Part shown: positions 1 through 7,004 of the stretch, in pieces
Numbering within the stretch: position 1 is the first letter of the stretch
Layout of the letters: every line of letters begins with the position of its first letter
Assembly (NCBI GenBank): GCA_018004935.1
Contig: JAGNBF010000047.1
Coordinates: 22,733 to 55,526, forward strand
Length of the DNA: 32,794 nucleotides
Direction of reading: 5' to 3'
Origin: Chloroflexota bacterium
GTDB taxonomy: Bacteria > Chloroflexota > Anaerolineae > Promineifilales > Promineifilaceae
Notes under the pieces: generated by a model
Seen by the model: only the letters and a program-made list of their open reading frames with translations
Told to the model about the DNA's origin: nothing
Databases searched by the model: none
Made by a program: the position numbers and the translations under genes

Positions 1-2
1 TT

Positions 3-431
3 TTGTGGGCGATTTACTCTGTTCTGCTCAAAAAATTGCCCCCCACCCTGGCCCAGCCGGTTATCCTCACCGCTACCGTCCTGGCCGGGATGCTCTTTCT
101 CTTGCCCGCCTTCATCATCACCACCCTCGCCGGAGCCACCCTACACCTGACTCCACTCAACGGCCTGGGCATTTTGTATGTGGGCATCTTCCCGTCGGTG
201 CTGGCCTTCTTGTTTTGGAATCGGGGTGTCAGTGTCATCGGCCCCAACAAGGCAGGCATGTACCTGCACCTGATGCCCGTCTTCGGCGCGATTTTGTCGT
301 TTCTCTTTCTGGATGAAGGGCTGGCCGTGTACCACCTGATCGGTGCGGCTCTGGTGTTTGGTGGTATTGTGCTGATGAGCCGGGGCGCGGCCGCGTCTCA
401 AGATATATCAGCCACGAATTTCACGAATTGA
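3..431 (+). CDS. EamA/DMT-family transporter, C-terminal part (cut by left edge)
   Basis: This is the C-terminal half of a drug/metabolite-transporter (EamA) family inner-membrane permease; the N-terminal half lies outside the window, so the first in-frame codon is not a real start. About 140 residues are visible with four to five hydrophobic segments, around residues 20-45, 53-70, 85-100 and 108-126. The region Gly-Ile-Phe-Pro-Ser-Val-Leu-Ala-Phe and the closing helix pattern ending Gly-Ile-Val-Leu-Met-Ser-Arg are typical of the second EamA repeat. The substrate cannot be told. The last residues (Ala-Thr-Asn-Phe-Thr-Asn) are encoded by the left arm of the inverted repeat at 411-477, so the original C-terminus was probably replaced. 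One GCGGCCGC octamer lies at 387. The family call is secure, the function is not. Confidence 0.85.
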   Translation: MWAIYSVLLKKLPPTLAQPVILTATVLAGMLFLLPAFIITTLAGATLHLTPLNGLGILYVGIFPSVLAFLFWNRGVSVIGPNKAGMYLHLMPVFGAILSFLFLDEGLAVYHLIGAALVFGGIVLMSRGAAASQDISATNFTN

Positions 432-477
432 CCCGAATTTCCCTTGTTTGTTCGTGCTAATTCGTGAAATTCGTGGC
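411..477. repeat. Inverted repeat with 19-bp perfect arms
   Basis: The arms at 411-429 and 459-477 are perfect reverse complements (GCCACGAATTTCACGAATT and its complement). The left arm covers the last codons and the first base of the stop codon of the EamA gene. It could act as a bidirectional transcription terminator or be a dispersed mobile palindrome. No T-run follows it. Confidence 0.85.
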
Positions 478-493
478 AAAAGTCTCTTTTTAA

Positions 494-979
494 ATGAACG
501 CCAATCATTCCACCATCCGCCGGGCAGAACAGGACGAGGCGCAAACGATCACCGAAATGGTGGTGCAGTCGAAGGCGCATTGGGGGTATTCGGACGAGTT
601 TATGGAGTACGCGGCCGCGCTCCTCACCGTCACCCCTGATTACCTGGACCAATATCATTGTTATGTGCTGGAACAAGAAGGACAGTTGCAAGGGTTTGCC
701 AGTTGGCAGGCGCAAACAGCCGCAGAAGGGGTGCTGGATATGCTCTTCGTGGCCCCGTCGGCCATGGGGCAAGGGGTAGGGCGGCAGTTGCTGGAATTTG
801 TGAAGGGGATCGCGGCCGCGCACGGCTACCACAGCCTCATCGTCGAAAGCGACCCCAACGCCGCCCCGTTCTACGAAAAAATGGGCGGTCAACTCATCGG
901 CCACCACCCCGTGCCCAGCATCCCCGGCCGCGAGTTACCGCTTTACCGGATATATTTGGACACGGATTTACACGGATGA
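494..979 (+). CDS. GNAT-family N-acetyltransferase
   Basis: This is a single-domain cytoplasmic acetyltransferase of 161 residues that would use acetyl-CoA; the acceptor is unknown. Motif A is clear at about residues 86-110: Leu-Phe-Val-Ala-Pro, then Gly-Gln-Gly-Val-Gly-Arg, the pyrophosphate-binding loop of GNAT proteins. It is followed by the motif B region ending Ala-Pro-Phe-Tyr-Glu-Lys-Met-Gly. The length is normal for the family. No good Shine-Dalgarno precedes the ATG, which sits 16 bp after the upstream palindrome. The last residues (Asp-Thr-Asp-Leu-His-Gly) and the stop codon come from the palindrome at 958-1026. GCGGCCGC at 611 and 812 both encode Ala-Ala-Ala. Confidence 0.88.
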   Translation: MNANHSTIRRAEQDEAQTITEMVVQSKAHWGYSDEFMEYAAALLTVTPDYLDQYHCYVLEQEGQLQGFASWQAQTAAEGVLDMLFVAPSAMGQGVGRQLLEFVKGIAAAHGYHSLIVESDPNAAPFYEKMGGQLIGHHPVPSIPGRELPLYRIYLDTDLHG

Positions 980-1026
980 CACGGATTTTTCTTTTTGATC
1001 CGTGAAATCCCTGTTCATCCGTGTCC
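958..1026. repeat. Imperfect inverted repeat overlapping a stop codon
   Basis: Units of the type ACACGGAT are repeated and inverted: GGACACGGAT at 958-967 faces ATCCGTGTCC at 1017-1026. The left arm contains the stop codon of the GNAT gene at 977-979. The right arm ends about 20 bp before the fadJ-like start. It is probably a dispersed intergenic palindrome. Confidence 0.75.
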
Positions 1027-1046
1027 TAATTTCCTGGAGAAACATC

Positions 1047-3179
1047 ATGGCTTTCCGTTACGACAAAGACGAACAAAACATTGTGACCCTGACCCTGGAC
1101 ATGCCGGGGCGTTCCGCGAATGTGCTCAACGAAGAATTTGGCCGGGGGTTGGCTGAGGTGTTGGCCAGACTCCAGGCCGAAACGGCTCTGGCGGGGGTCA
1201 TTCTCACTTCTGGCAAAAAAACCTTTTTGGCCGGGGGCGACCTGGATTACCTCTACCGCGTCACCGACCCCGCTGAGGTGTTCGGGAGTACCCAACAACT
1301 CAAAACCGGGTTCCGTGCCCTGGAAATATTGGGCAAACCGGTGGTCGCCGCGCTGAACGGCACAGCCCTCGGTGGCGGTCTGGAACTGGCCCTGGCCTGC
1401 CATTACCGTATCTGCCTGGATAATCCCAAAATCAAAATCGGCTTCCCCGAAGTGACGCTGGGACTTCTGCCCGGTGGTGGCGGCGTGGCCCGGCTGACCC
1501 GCATGATCGGCTTGCAGGCGTCGTTCCCGTACCTGAGCGAAGGCAAACAGGTTGACCCGCAGCAGGCGAAAAAGGATGGCCTGATCAACGATCTGGCGGC
1601 GGATATGGACGAGATGATGGCAAAGGCACGGGCCTGGATCACGGCCAACCCCAGCGTCAAACAGCCCTGGGACCAGTCCGGTTACAAAATGCCGGGGGGT
1701 GATCCGAAGCGGCCGCAAATGGTGCAAATGCTCGCCATCGCCCCGGCCATCATGCGCAAAACTACCTACGGCAATTACCCTTCCCCCTCTGCGATTATGA
1801 GCGCGGCGGTCGAGGGAGCGATGGTGGATTTCGACACCGCCTGCCGCATCGAATCCCGCTATTTTGCCCAGGTGGCTACCAGCCAGGTCGCCAAAAACAT
1901 GATCGGCGCGTTCTGGTTCCAGCTCAACGCCATCAACGAAGGGCAGAGCCGCCCACAAGGGATTGAGCCGCAAGACACCCAAAAAGTTGGCGTTCTGGGG
2001 GCGGGCATGATGGGGCACGGCATCGCCTACGTGACCGCCTTCGCCGGGATGGATGTGGTGTTGAAGGATGCCACCTTAGAAAAAGCGGAAGCCGGGAAAG
2101 CCCTGGTAGAGAAAATTTTGCAGAAGCGGGTGAGCCGCGGCCGCATGACTCCCACCGACAAACAGACCATCCTTGACCGCATCCGCCCCACCGCCTCAGC
2201 CGAGGATTTACAGGGGTGCGACCTCATCATCGAAGCCGTCTTTGAAGACCGGGACCTCAAAGCCCGTGTCACCGCCGAAGCCGAGGCCCAAATCCCCCCG
2301 GACGCCATCTTCGGCTCCAACACCTCTACCCTGCCCATCACCGGTCTGGCCGAACGCTCCAGCCGCCCGGAAAACTTCATCGGCGTGCATTTCTTCTCCC
2401 CGGTGGACAAAATGCGGCTGGTGGAAATCATCGTCGGTGAAAAAACCAGCGACCGCGCTCTGGCGAAGGCGTTCGATTACACCCTGAAAATCCGCAAAAC
2501 CCCTATCGTCGTCAACGACAGCCGGGGGTTCTACACCTCACGCGTGTTTGGCACGTATGTCAACGAAGGTCTGGCCCTCTTAGCCGAAGGCCAACACCCC
2601 CGCGCCATCGAATCGGCCGGGTTGCAGGCGGGTATGCCCGTTGGCCCACTGGCCCTCTCCGATGAAGTGAGCATGAGCCTGATGATGCACATCCGCGAAC
2701 AGACGAAAAAGGATTTCGCCGCCGAAGGTCGCCCCTTCCCGGAGCATCCGGCATACCGGGTGCTGGACGTGATGGTGACGGAGCAGAATCGTTCCGGCAA
2801 GGCGCATGGGGCCGGTTTTTATGAGTATCCGGCGGCGGGGCAGAAACATTTGTGGCCGGAATTGCGCCAGTTGTTCCCCCTGAACGGGTTTGGCGAACTA
2901 CCGCAAGCGGAGATGATCGAGCGCATGATGTTCGCCCAGGCCATCGAAACGGTGCGCTGTTACGAAGAGGGTGTCCTGCGCTCCGTCGCCGATGCCAACA
3001 TTGGCAGTATTTTCGGCTGGGGATTCGCCCCCTTCTCCGGCGGCACGCTCCAATACATCAACGCCTACGGCCTGCCCCAGTTCGTCGCCCGCGCCCAAGA
3101 ACTCGCCCACAAATACGGCGACCGCTTTAACCCCCCGGCTTTGCTGATCGAGATGGCCGGGCAGGGGAAGAGCTTTTAA
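1047..3179 (+). CDS. fadJ: Fatty-acid oxidation protein: enoyl-CoA hydratase / 3-hydroxyacyl-CoA dehydrogenase
   Basis: This bifunctional beta-oxidation enzyme of 710 residues hydrates enoyl-CoA and then oxidises 3-hydroxyacyl-CoA with NAD+. The N-terminal crotonase domain (about 1-200) has the oxyanion-hole segment Ala-Gly-Gly-Asp-Leu-Asp (62-67), Asn-Gly-Thr-Ala-Leu-Gly-Gly-Gly (104-111) and the candidate catalytic glutamates E113 and E135. The dehydrogenase domain starts at about 313 with the Rossmann motif Gly-x-Gly-x-Met-x-Gly-His-Gly and carries the catalytic His at 448 in Gly-Val-His-Phe-Phe-Ser-Pro. The C-terminal helical domains follow (Asn-Asp-Ser-x-Gly-Phe-Tyr-Thr-Ser-Arg). The domain order is that of FadB/FadJ, not FadN. 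An ATG at 1002 is in frame but lies in the upstream repeat; 1047 has CTGGAGAA in front. No thiolase is nearby. Octamers lie at 1709 and 2137. Confidence 0.93.
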   Translation: MAFRYDKDEQNIVTLTLDMPGRSANVLNEEFGRGLAEVLARLQAETALAGVILTSGKKTFLAGGDLDYLYRVTDPAEVFGSTQQLKTGFRALEILGKPVVAALNGTALGGGLELALACHYRICLDNPKIKIGFPEVTLGLLPGGGGVARLTRMIGLQASFPYLSEGKQVDPQQAKKDGLINDLAADMDEMMAKARAWITANPSVKQPWDQSGYKMPGGDPKRPQMVQMLAIAPAIMRKTTYGNYPSPSAIMSAAVEGAMVDFDTACRIESRYFAQVATSQVAKNMIGAFWFQLNAINEGQSRPQGIEPQDTQKVGVLGAGMMGHGIAYVTAFAGMDVVLKDATLEKAEAGKALVEKILQKRVSRGRMTPTDKQTILDRIRPTASAEDLQGCDLIIEAVFEDRDLKARVTAEAEAQIPPDAIFGSNTSTLPITGLAERSSRPENFIGVHFFSPVDKMRLVEIIVGEKTSDRALAKAFDYTLKIRKTPIVVNDSRGFYTSRVFGTYVNEGLALLAEGQHPRAIESAGLQAGMPVGPLALSDEVSMSLMMHIREQTKKDFAAEGRPFPEHPAYRVLDVMVTEQNRSGKAHGAGFYEYPAAGQKHLWPELRQLFPLNGFGELPQAEMIERMMFAQAIETVRCYEEGVLRSVADANIGSIFGWGFAPFSGGTLQYINAYGLPQFVARAQELAHKYGDRFNPPALLIEMAGQGKSF

Positions 3180-3303
3180 GCTAGTCAGCCGGTCAGCTTG
3201 TCAGCCGGTCAGCCGGTCAGCAAAAAAGCTGACTAGCTGAAATGCTGAAATGCTGACTAGCTGAAGTGCTGAAGTGCTGAAGTGCTGAAATGCTGAAATG
3301 CTA
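3179..3303. repeat. Stem-loop plus tandem 9-10 bp repeats
   Basis: The stretch holds repeated GTCAGCCG units (3184-3220), an A-rich centre, and then many TGCTGAAA/TGCTGAAG units to 3303. AGCTAGTCAGC at 3179-3189 is inverted as GCTGACTAGCT at 3228-3238. The element starts on the last base of the fadJ stop codon and ends just before the Shine-Dalgarno of the next gene. Confidence 0.8.
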
Positions 3304-3317
3304 TCAAAGGAGCACAC

Positions 3318-4259
3318 ATGCAGTATCGTCAACTAGGTAATTCCGGCGTCCGGGTGTCTGTCATTGGCATGGGGACGAATCAGTTTGGGAAGGTGGTGGC
3401 GCAGGAAGCGGTGCATGAGATTATCGCGGCCGCGCACGATCATGGCCTCAACTTCATAGACACCGCCGACGTGTACGCCGACAGCCAATCCGAAACCACG
3501 CTGGGCCACGCTCTCAAGGGCCGCCGTGAACAGTTTGTCATCGCCACGAAGGTTTACTTCAAGACGGGCGCAGGCCCCAACGATTACGGCGCATCTCGTT
3601 ACCACATCATGAACGGGGTCGAGGCCAGTTTGCGCCGCCTGCAAACGGATCATATTGACCTGTACCAGATGCACCGCTGGGACGACACCACCCCCATCAC
3701 CGAAACCCTACGCACGCTGGACGACCTGATCCGCAGTGGCAAAGTTCGTTACATCGGCGCGTCCCAATATGCCGCCTGGCAACTGGCCGAGGCCAACCTG
3801 CTGGCCGAACTACGCGGCTGGAGTTCGTTTGTCACCATCCAATCCCATTACCACATGCTAGAGCGGGACGTGGAGAAGGAAGTGTTGCCCTATTGCCGGA
3901 CGCATGGCGTGGGTTTTATCCCCTTTTTCCCCCTGGCGGGGGGCTTCCTGACGGGCAAATACAAACGGGGCGAAGCGGCTCCGGCTGGCTCACGCGGTGA
4001 GAGCAGTGGTTATGTCCAGCAATACATGACCGAGGCCAACTGCACCCGGATTGAGAAATTGGCGGAATGGGCGGGGGAACGCGGCCGCACCCTCGGCGAA
4101 TTAGCTCATGCCTGGCTGTTGGCCCAGCCCCAGGTCTGCTCCGTCATCTCCGGTCTGACCCGGCTCGATCATCTCCTGCAAAACCTCAAAGCGGCGGATT
4201 GGGATTTATCCGCTGAGGAACTCAAGCAGGTTAACGAACTACTTGACGACAAATCGTGA
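3318..4259 (+). CDS. Aldo/keto reductase
   Basis: This is a soluble NAD(P)H-dependent oxidoreductase of 313 residues with the (alpha/beta)8 aldo/keto reductase fold; the natural substrate is unknown. The catalytic tetrad is visible: Asp48 and Tyr53 in Phe-Ile-Asp-Thr-Ala-Asp-Val-Tyr, Lys78 in Ala-Thr-Lys, and His119 in Tyr-Gln-Met-His. The late segment Leu-Ala-Gln-Pro-Gln-Val-Cys-Ser-Val-Ile-Ser-Gly is the usual cofactor-binding end. The start is supported by AAGGAG about 7 bp upstream. The stop codon runs into the palindrome at 4258. Octamers at 3426 (Ala3) and 4081 (Arg-Gly-Arg). Confidence 0.93.
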   Translation: MQYRQLGNSGVRVSVIGMGTNQFGKVVAQEAVHEIIAAAHDHGLNFIDTADVYADSQSETTLGHALKGRREQFVIATKVYFKTGAGPNDYGASRYHIMNGVEASLRRLQTDHIDLYQMHRWDDTTPITETLRTLDDLIRSGKVRYIGASQYAAWQLAEANLLAELRGWSSFVTIQSHYHMLERDVEKEVLPYCRTHGVGFIPFFPLAGGFLTGKYKRGEAAPAGSRGESSGYVQQYMTEANCTRIEKLAEWAGERGRTLGELAHAWLLAQPQVCSVISGLTRLDHLLQNLKAADWDLSAEELKQVNELLDDKS

Positions 4260-4332
4260 CGCGGCGAGGGGGCGACACGGCGAGGGGGCGAAAGATCGCC
4301 GCGTCGCCGCGTCCCCGTGTCGCCGCGTCTCC
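4258..4332. repeat. GC-rich inverted repeat at the aldo/keto reductase stop codon
   Basis: GACGCGGCGA at 4258 and a nearby CGACACGGCGAG face CGCCGCGTCTC near 4321-4331. The first two bases of the repeat are the last two of the preceding stop codon. A related fragment is seen at about 30167-30200 (GACGCGGCGATAAAGCGTCA). Confidence 0.75.
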
Positions 4333-4343
4333 CCCCCTGGAGT

Positions 4344-5267
4344 ATGATGAACTTATTACCCGATAATCTCACGGTGCGGCCGCCGACGTTGGACGATTTG
4401 GCCGCTGTTCTGGCTCTGGTGCATCTGGTCGAAACGCACGAACATGGCGAACCGGACACCTCGCTCGATGAGTTGAAGGCCAACTGGTCAGAAGTTGATC
4501 TGAACCAAAACATCTGGCTGGTGCATACAGCGGATGGGCAGTTGGTGGGTTATGCCCTGGCCACCCCGGAACACAAGGAATACATCCTTGATTTTTACGT
4601 TCACCCTGATTGGCTGGAAAGTTCCCTGCCCGATTTCTTCCTGGCCGAAATGGAAGCCGTGGCCCGCGCCCACCCCCGCACCCCCGAAGGCTCACGGCTT
4701 AAAAATTACATGCCGGATGTGGCTGTGCCGGAGCAGGCGGCTTTACAGCGAGCCGGTTTCACCTGTGTCAAACACCATTTTCGGATGCAGATTGAGCTGG
4801 CGGAATTGCCGCCGCAAGTGAGTTGGCCGGAAGGGCTGACCTTACGCACTATTCAGCCGGGCGTGGATGATGCGAAGGTGTTTGATCTGATCCAGCACGC
4901 TTTCACCTACGAAGAGGACGATGACGGCACACGGTTTACTTCGTGGCGGGATTACATGATGCGCCCCGATCATTTTACGCCTGACCTCTGGTTTTTGTTG
5001 GAGAAGGGGGATGAACTGGTGGCCTGTGCCCTCTGTTTTGATTATGAGACGTATGGCTGGGTGCGGCAGTTGGCGGTACGGGATGTGTGGCGCGGCCGCG
5101 GGCTGGCCTCAACCATGTTGCAACACATCTTCCGCGTCTTCCACCAGCGGGGTCTGCCCAAAGTCGCCCTGGGGGTCAACGCCACCAACCTGACCGCTTT
5201 CCGCCTGTACGAACGCCAGGGCATGAAGAAAGTGCGCCAGTACGACGAGTTCCACAAACAGGCTTGA
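4344..5267 (+). CDS. Tandem GNAT acetyltransferase (MshD-like layout)
   Basis: This protein of 307 residues has two GNAT folds in tandem, the arrangement of mycothiol synthase and related acyltransferases. The C-terminal copy is well preserved: Val-Arg-Gln-Leu-Ala-Val followed by Arg-Gly-Arg-Gly-Leu-Ala (acetyl-CoA loop), then Leu-Gly-Val-Asn-Ala-Thr-Asn-Leu-Thr-Ala-Phe-Arg-Leu-Tyr-Glu. The N-terminal copy (about 1-145) is degenerate. An in-frame ATG at 4317 lies in the repeat; CTGGAG sits directly before two adjacent ATGs at 4344 and 4347, so either may be used. Mycothiol synthesis itself is not supported by any neighbour, so the acceptor is open. Octamers lie at 4376 and 5092, the latter coding the acetyl-CoA loop. 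Confidence 0.85.
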   Translation: MMNLLPDNLTVRPPTLDDLAAVLALVHLVETHEHGEPDTSLDELKANWSEVDLNQNIWLVHTADGQLVGYALATPEHKEYILDFYVHPDWLESSLPDFFLAEMEAVARAHPRTPEGSRLKNYMPDVAVPEQAALQRAGFTCVKHHFRMQIELAELPPQVSWPEGLTLRTIQPGVDDAKVFDLIQHAFTYEEDDDGTRFTSWRDYMMRPDHFTPDLWFLLEKGDELVACALCFDYETYGWVRQLAVRDVWRGRGLASTMLQHIFRVFHQRGLPKVALGVNATNLTAFRLYERQGMKKVRQYDEFHKQA

Positions 5268-5268
5268 G

Positions 5269-5334
5269 CTAAGGGCCTGTAAAAGATTAAGTTCCGCCAA
5301 GACCTGACAGGTTTCCGAAAACCTGTCAGGTCTA
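5269..5334. repeat. Dispersed hairpin element, family R3, copy 1
   Basis: A conserved lead (CTGTAAAAGATTAAGTTCCG) is followed by a strong hairpin with arms ACCTGACAGGTTT/AAACCTGTCAGGT at 5302-5331. The same lead plus hairpin occurs at 18757-18820. Both copies lie just downstream of a gene, here 2 bp after the GNAT stop codon, so it may terminate transcription. Confidence 0.85.
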
Positions 5335-5361
5335 AACCGGGAAGTTGTATTTTTACAAACC

Positions 5362-5944
5362 CTAAGCGGTTAAAACTTGAAGGATTCGCAGGATCAACAG
5401 CCTGATATTCTCGTGTTCGGTTGTTATCCTGCTGATAATCAGTTGCAGTTTGTTTTCATCAATCAAAAAGCCATATATTTTCGTGGCGACATGACGAAAG
5501 GCCATTAACTCCAGCAGTGTCTGCCGCGTATGGTCGCCCATTTCAACCTCGTACTCTTCGATGAGCTGATAAAAACTCTGTAACGTTTCTTTATGGGAAA
5601 ATGCACCTGAAGGCGTAGCCATATGCAAATATTTGGTAAATCATAATATCAAATGTTCAATCGCGTTGTAATAACCAAAACATTCATACGTCAAAGCTGA
5701 AATTTTCATGGTCGGATCAGCATCTTGGGCGGCCATGTAGATTATTCTGTCAAAAATCTTGCCCAAATTCTCCTGACCAAACGCTATTTCGGCGTGGTTC
5801 AAAAGTCGGCAAACGGTGCTTAACACTTTGTAGGGCGATTTGGTAAATCGCCCACGAGACGATTTACCAAATCGTCCTACAAATTTGTAAAGTTGACCTG
5901 AACCATGCCGCTATTTCTTGGGCCAATTCATTGGCCTTGTTCAT
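5362..5944 (-). pseudogene. Broken helical-protein gene downstream of the nucleotidyltransferase
   Basis: Three minus-strand pieces look like one gene. The start ATG at 5944 overlaps the end of the nucleotidyltransferase by 17 bp and gives Met-Asn-Lys-Ala-Asn-Glu-Leu-Ala-Gln-Glu, but the frame ends inside the palindrome at 5828-5883. After the palindrome a second frame runs from 5826 to a TGA at 5641-5643. The same frame continues without a gap to 5362. The joined product would be about 165-170 residues, rich in helices (HEAT-like character by eye), with no catalytic motif I recognise. The overlap with the nucleotidyltransferase suggests a toxin-antitoxin style pair whose second gene was inactivated by repeat insertion and then gained a stop. 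The alternative is two small independent ORFs. No RX4-6H HEPN motif is evident. Confidence 0.55.
5828..5883. repeat. Palindromic element, family R6, inside the broken gene
   Basis: Arms 5828-5851 (TTTGTAGGGCGATTTGGTAA...) and 5860-5883 are complementary apart from one base. A partial copy (TTTGTAGAGCGATTTACCAAA) lies at 18824-18844. It sits exactly between the two frames of the broken gene. Confidence 0.85.
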
Positions 5945-6272
5945 ATAACACCTTCCCTTCGGCTAAAACTCGTTCACGGAAATAACCTGCCGTTTGTTCA
6001 AGGTTTGTTAAACTAACAGCATGAGAAGATAACATCAAACATTGGCCTAAAGCCAGAAAAAAATAATCATCTGCTAACCCCTGAACACAAATATCAATAT
6101 CCGAATTTTCACGGAAATCGCCACGAGCTAACGATCCATACAAGATAACTCGTTTGACATGATAAGTTTTCAGAACAGCCAAAATTTTCTCCAGGTCTTT
6201 TTCCATAGAGGGGACAAGATGGAGGTCGTTGAGCAGACTGAGTCTTCGTGGGGAGTTCGCAGATTTCATCAT
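5928..6272 (-). CDS. MNT-type nucleotidyltransferase domain protein
   Basis: This small cytoplasmic protein of about 115 residues belongs to the minimal nucleotidyltransferase fold. The signature is complete: Leu-Tyr-Gly-Ser-Leu-Ala-Arg-Gly-Asp, then Ser-Asp-Ile-Asp-Ile, which places the two metal-binding aspartates of the Gly-Ser...Asp-x-Asp motif. Such proteins often pair with HEPN or other helical partners as type VII-like toxin-antitoxin systems, in which the MNT protein can AMPylate the toxin. The partner position downstream is occupied by a broken gene. Start choice is open: Met at 6272 or 6269, or Met at 6206, and none has a clear Shine-Dalgarno. It is divergent from the thioesterase gene with almost no space between them. 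Base composition is more AT-rich than in neighbouring genes and no GCGGCCGC octamer is present, both compatible with recent transfer. Confidence 0.8.
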   Translation of the reverse strand: MMKSANSPRRLSLLNDLHLVPSMEKDLEKILAVLKTYHVKRVILYGSLARGDFRENSDIDICVQGLADDYFFLALGQCLMLSSHAVSLTNLEQTAGYFRERVLAEGKVLYEQGQ

Positions 6273-6304
6273 GGTCAAACAAAAGTATAGTTGAAGCAAA
6301 TCAA

Positions 6305-6745
6305 ATGACAACCACACAAAATATGACGAACATTCTACAACAACTCAGCCAACAAGCCCCCCAAAACGGTGGCTTAAAACTCCCACCGCCGGTGGCCTTA
6401 CTCATGGAAGTGGAGTTTGTCAGTTACGAAGAGGGGCAGGCGATGACGAATCGTTTTCCGGTGAAGGAGATGTACCAGAATCCGGTGGGGCACATGCAAG
6501 GGGGGATGATCGCGGCCGCGATAGACAACACCCTCGGCCCTCTCAGCTTTCTCCTGGCCCCCTACTCCACCACCACCCACCTCAACCTCACCTACATCCG
6601 CCCCGTCACCCCGGAGATGAGCCACATCCTCGTCACCGCCCGCCTCGTCGAGCGCACCCGCTCCCAACTCCACCTCACCGCCACCGTCACCAGCGAAGAG
6701 GGCAAAACCCTCGCCATCGCCCAGGCCACCCAACGAATCTTATAA
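6305..6745 (+). CDS. PaaI-like hotdog-fold thioesterase
   Basis: This protein of 146 residues has the hotdog acyl-CoA thioesterase pattern: Pro-Val-Gly-His-Met-Gln-Gly-Gly-Met-Ile-Ala-Ala-Ala-Ile-Asp, where His-x-x-Gly-Gly is the family signature and the Asp lies on the hot-dog helix. Beta strands with Thr-Thr-Thr-His-Leu-Asn-Leu-Thr-Tyr-Ile-Arg-Pro follow. It probably hydrolyses an acyl-CoA; substrate unknown. An upstream in-frame ATG at 6248 would overlap the divergent nucleotidyltransferase, so the ATG at 6305 is preferred. The octamer at 6512 encodes the Ala-Ala-Ala of the signature helix. Confidence 0.85.
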   Translation: MTTTQNMTNILQQLSQQAPQNGGLKLPPPVALLMEVEFVSYEEGQAMTNRFPVKEMYQNPVGHMQGGMIAAAIDNTLGPLSFLLAPYSTTTHLNLTYIRPVTPEMSHILVTARLVERTRSQLHLTATVTSEEGKTLAIAQATQRIL

Positions 6746-6804
6746 AAAAGCCTGAAGGCTGAGGGAAACCTCTATAGATAAAGACGGGCGCGATTACGCT
6801 CGTA

Positions 6805-6893
6805 CAAGGGGGGAACTGAACGGCGCGGGTTTTCGGGGCCTTCGCCCTGAAAACCCGCGCCCAGAAAAGTCCCCCGCCCCAGGGGCGGGGTAA
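6805..6893. repeat. Dispersed GC-rich double hairpin, family R5, copy 1
   Basis: AAGGGGGGAAC is followed by a hairpin (GCGCGGGTTTTC facing GAAAACCCGCGC) and ends with CCCCGCCCC-AGGGGCGGGG. Related elements lie at 17355-17432 and 30021-30145, sharing the AGGGGGGAA start and the CCCCGCCCC...GGGGCGGGG end while the middle hairpin differs. This copy fills most of the gap between the thioesterase and the surface-protein gene. Confidence 0.8.
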
Positions 6894-7004
6894 CGTCACC
6901 GCACTTTATGGAGCAGATACCGGGTACCCGTAAAAACATATCGCCAGGGGTCACGCGTCGGCATTCTCATAACGCGTGGTCAAGACGACAGTCAAAAACA
7001 GGGC

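Noticed and set aside
1026-2018. 330-residue minus-strand ORF
   Set aside because: It is antisense to the crotonase part of the fadJ-like gene and shows no recognisable domain.
5362-5944. HEPN toxin as partner of the MNT protein
   Set aside because: No RX4-6H motif is visible in the joined fragments, so the HEPN label is not supported.
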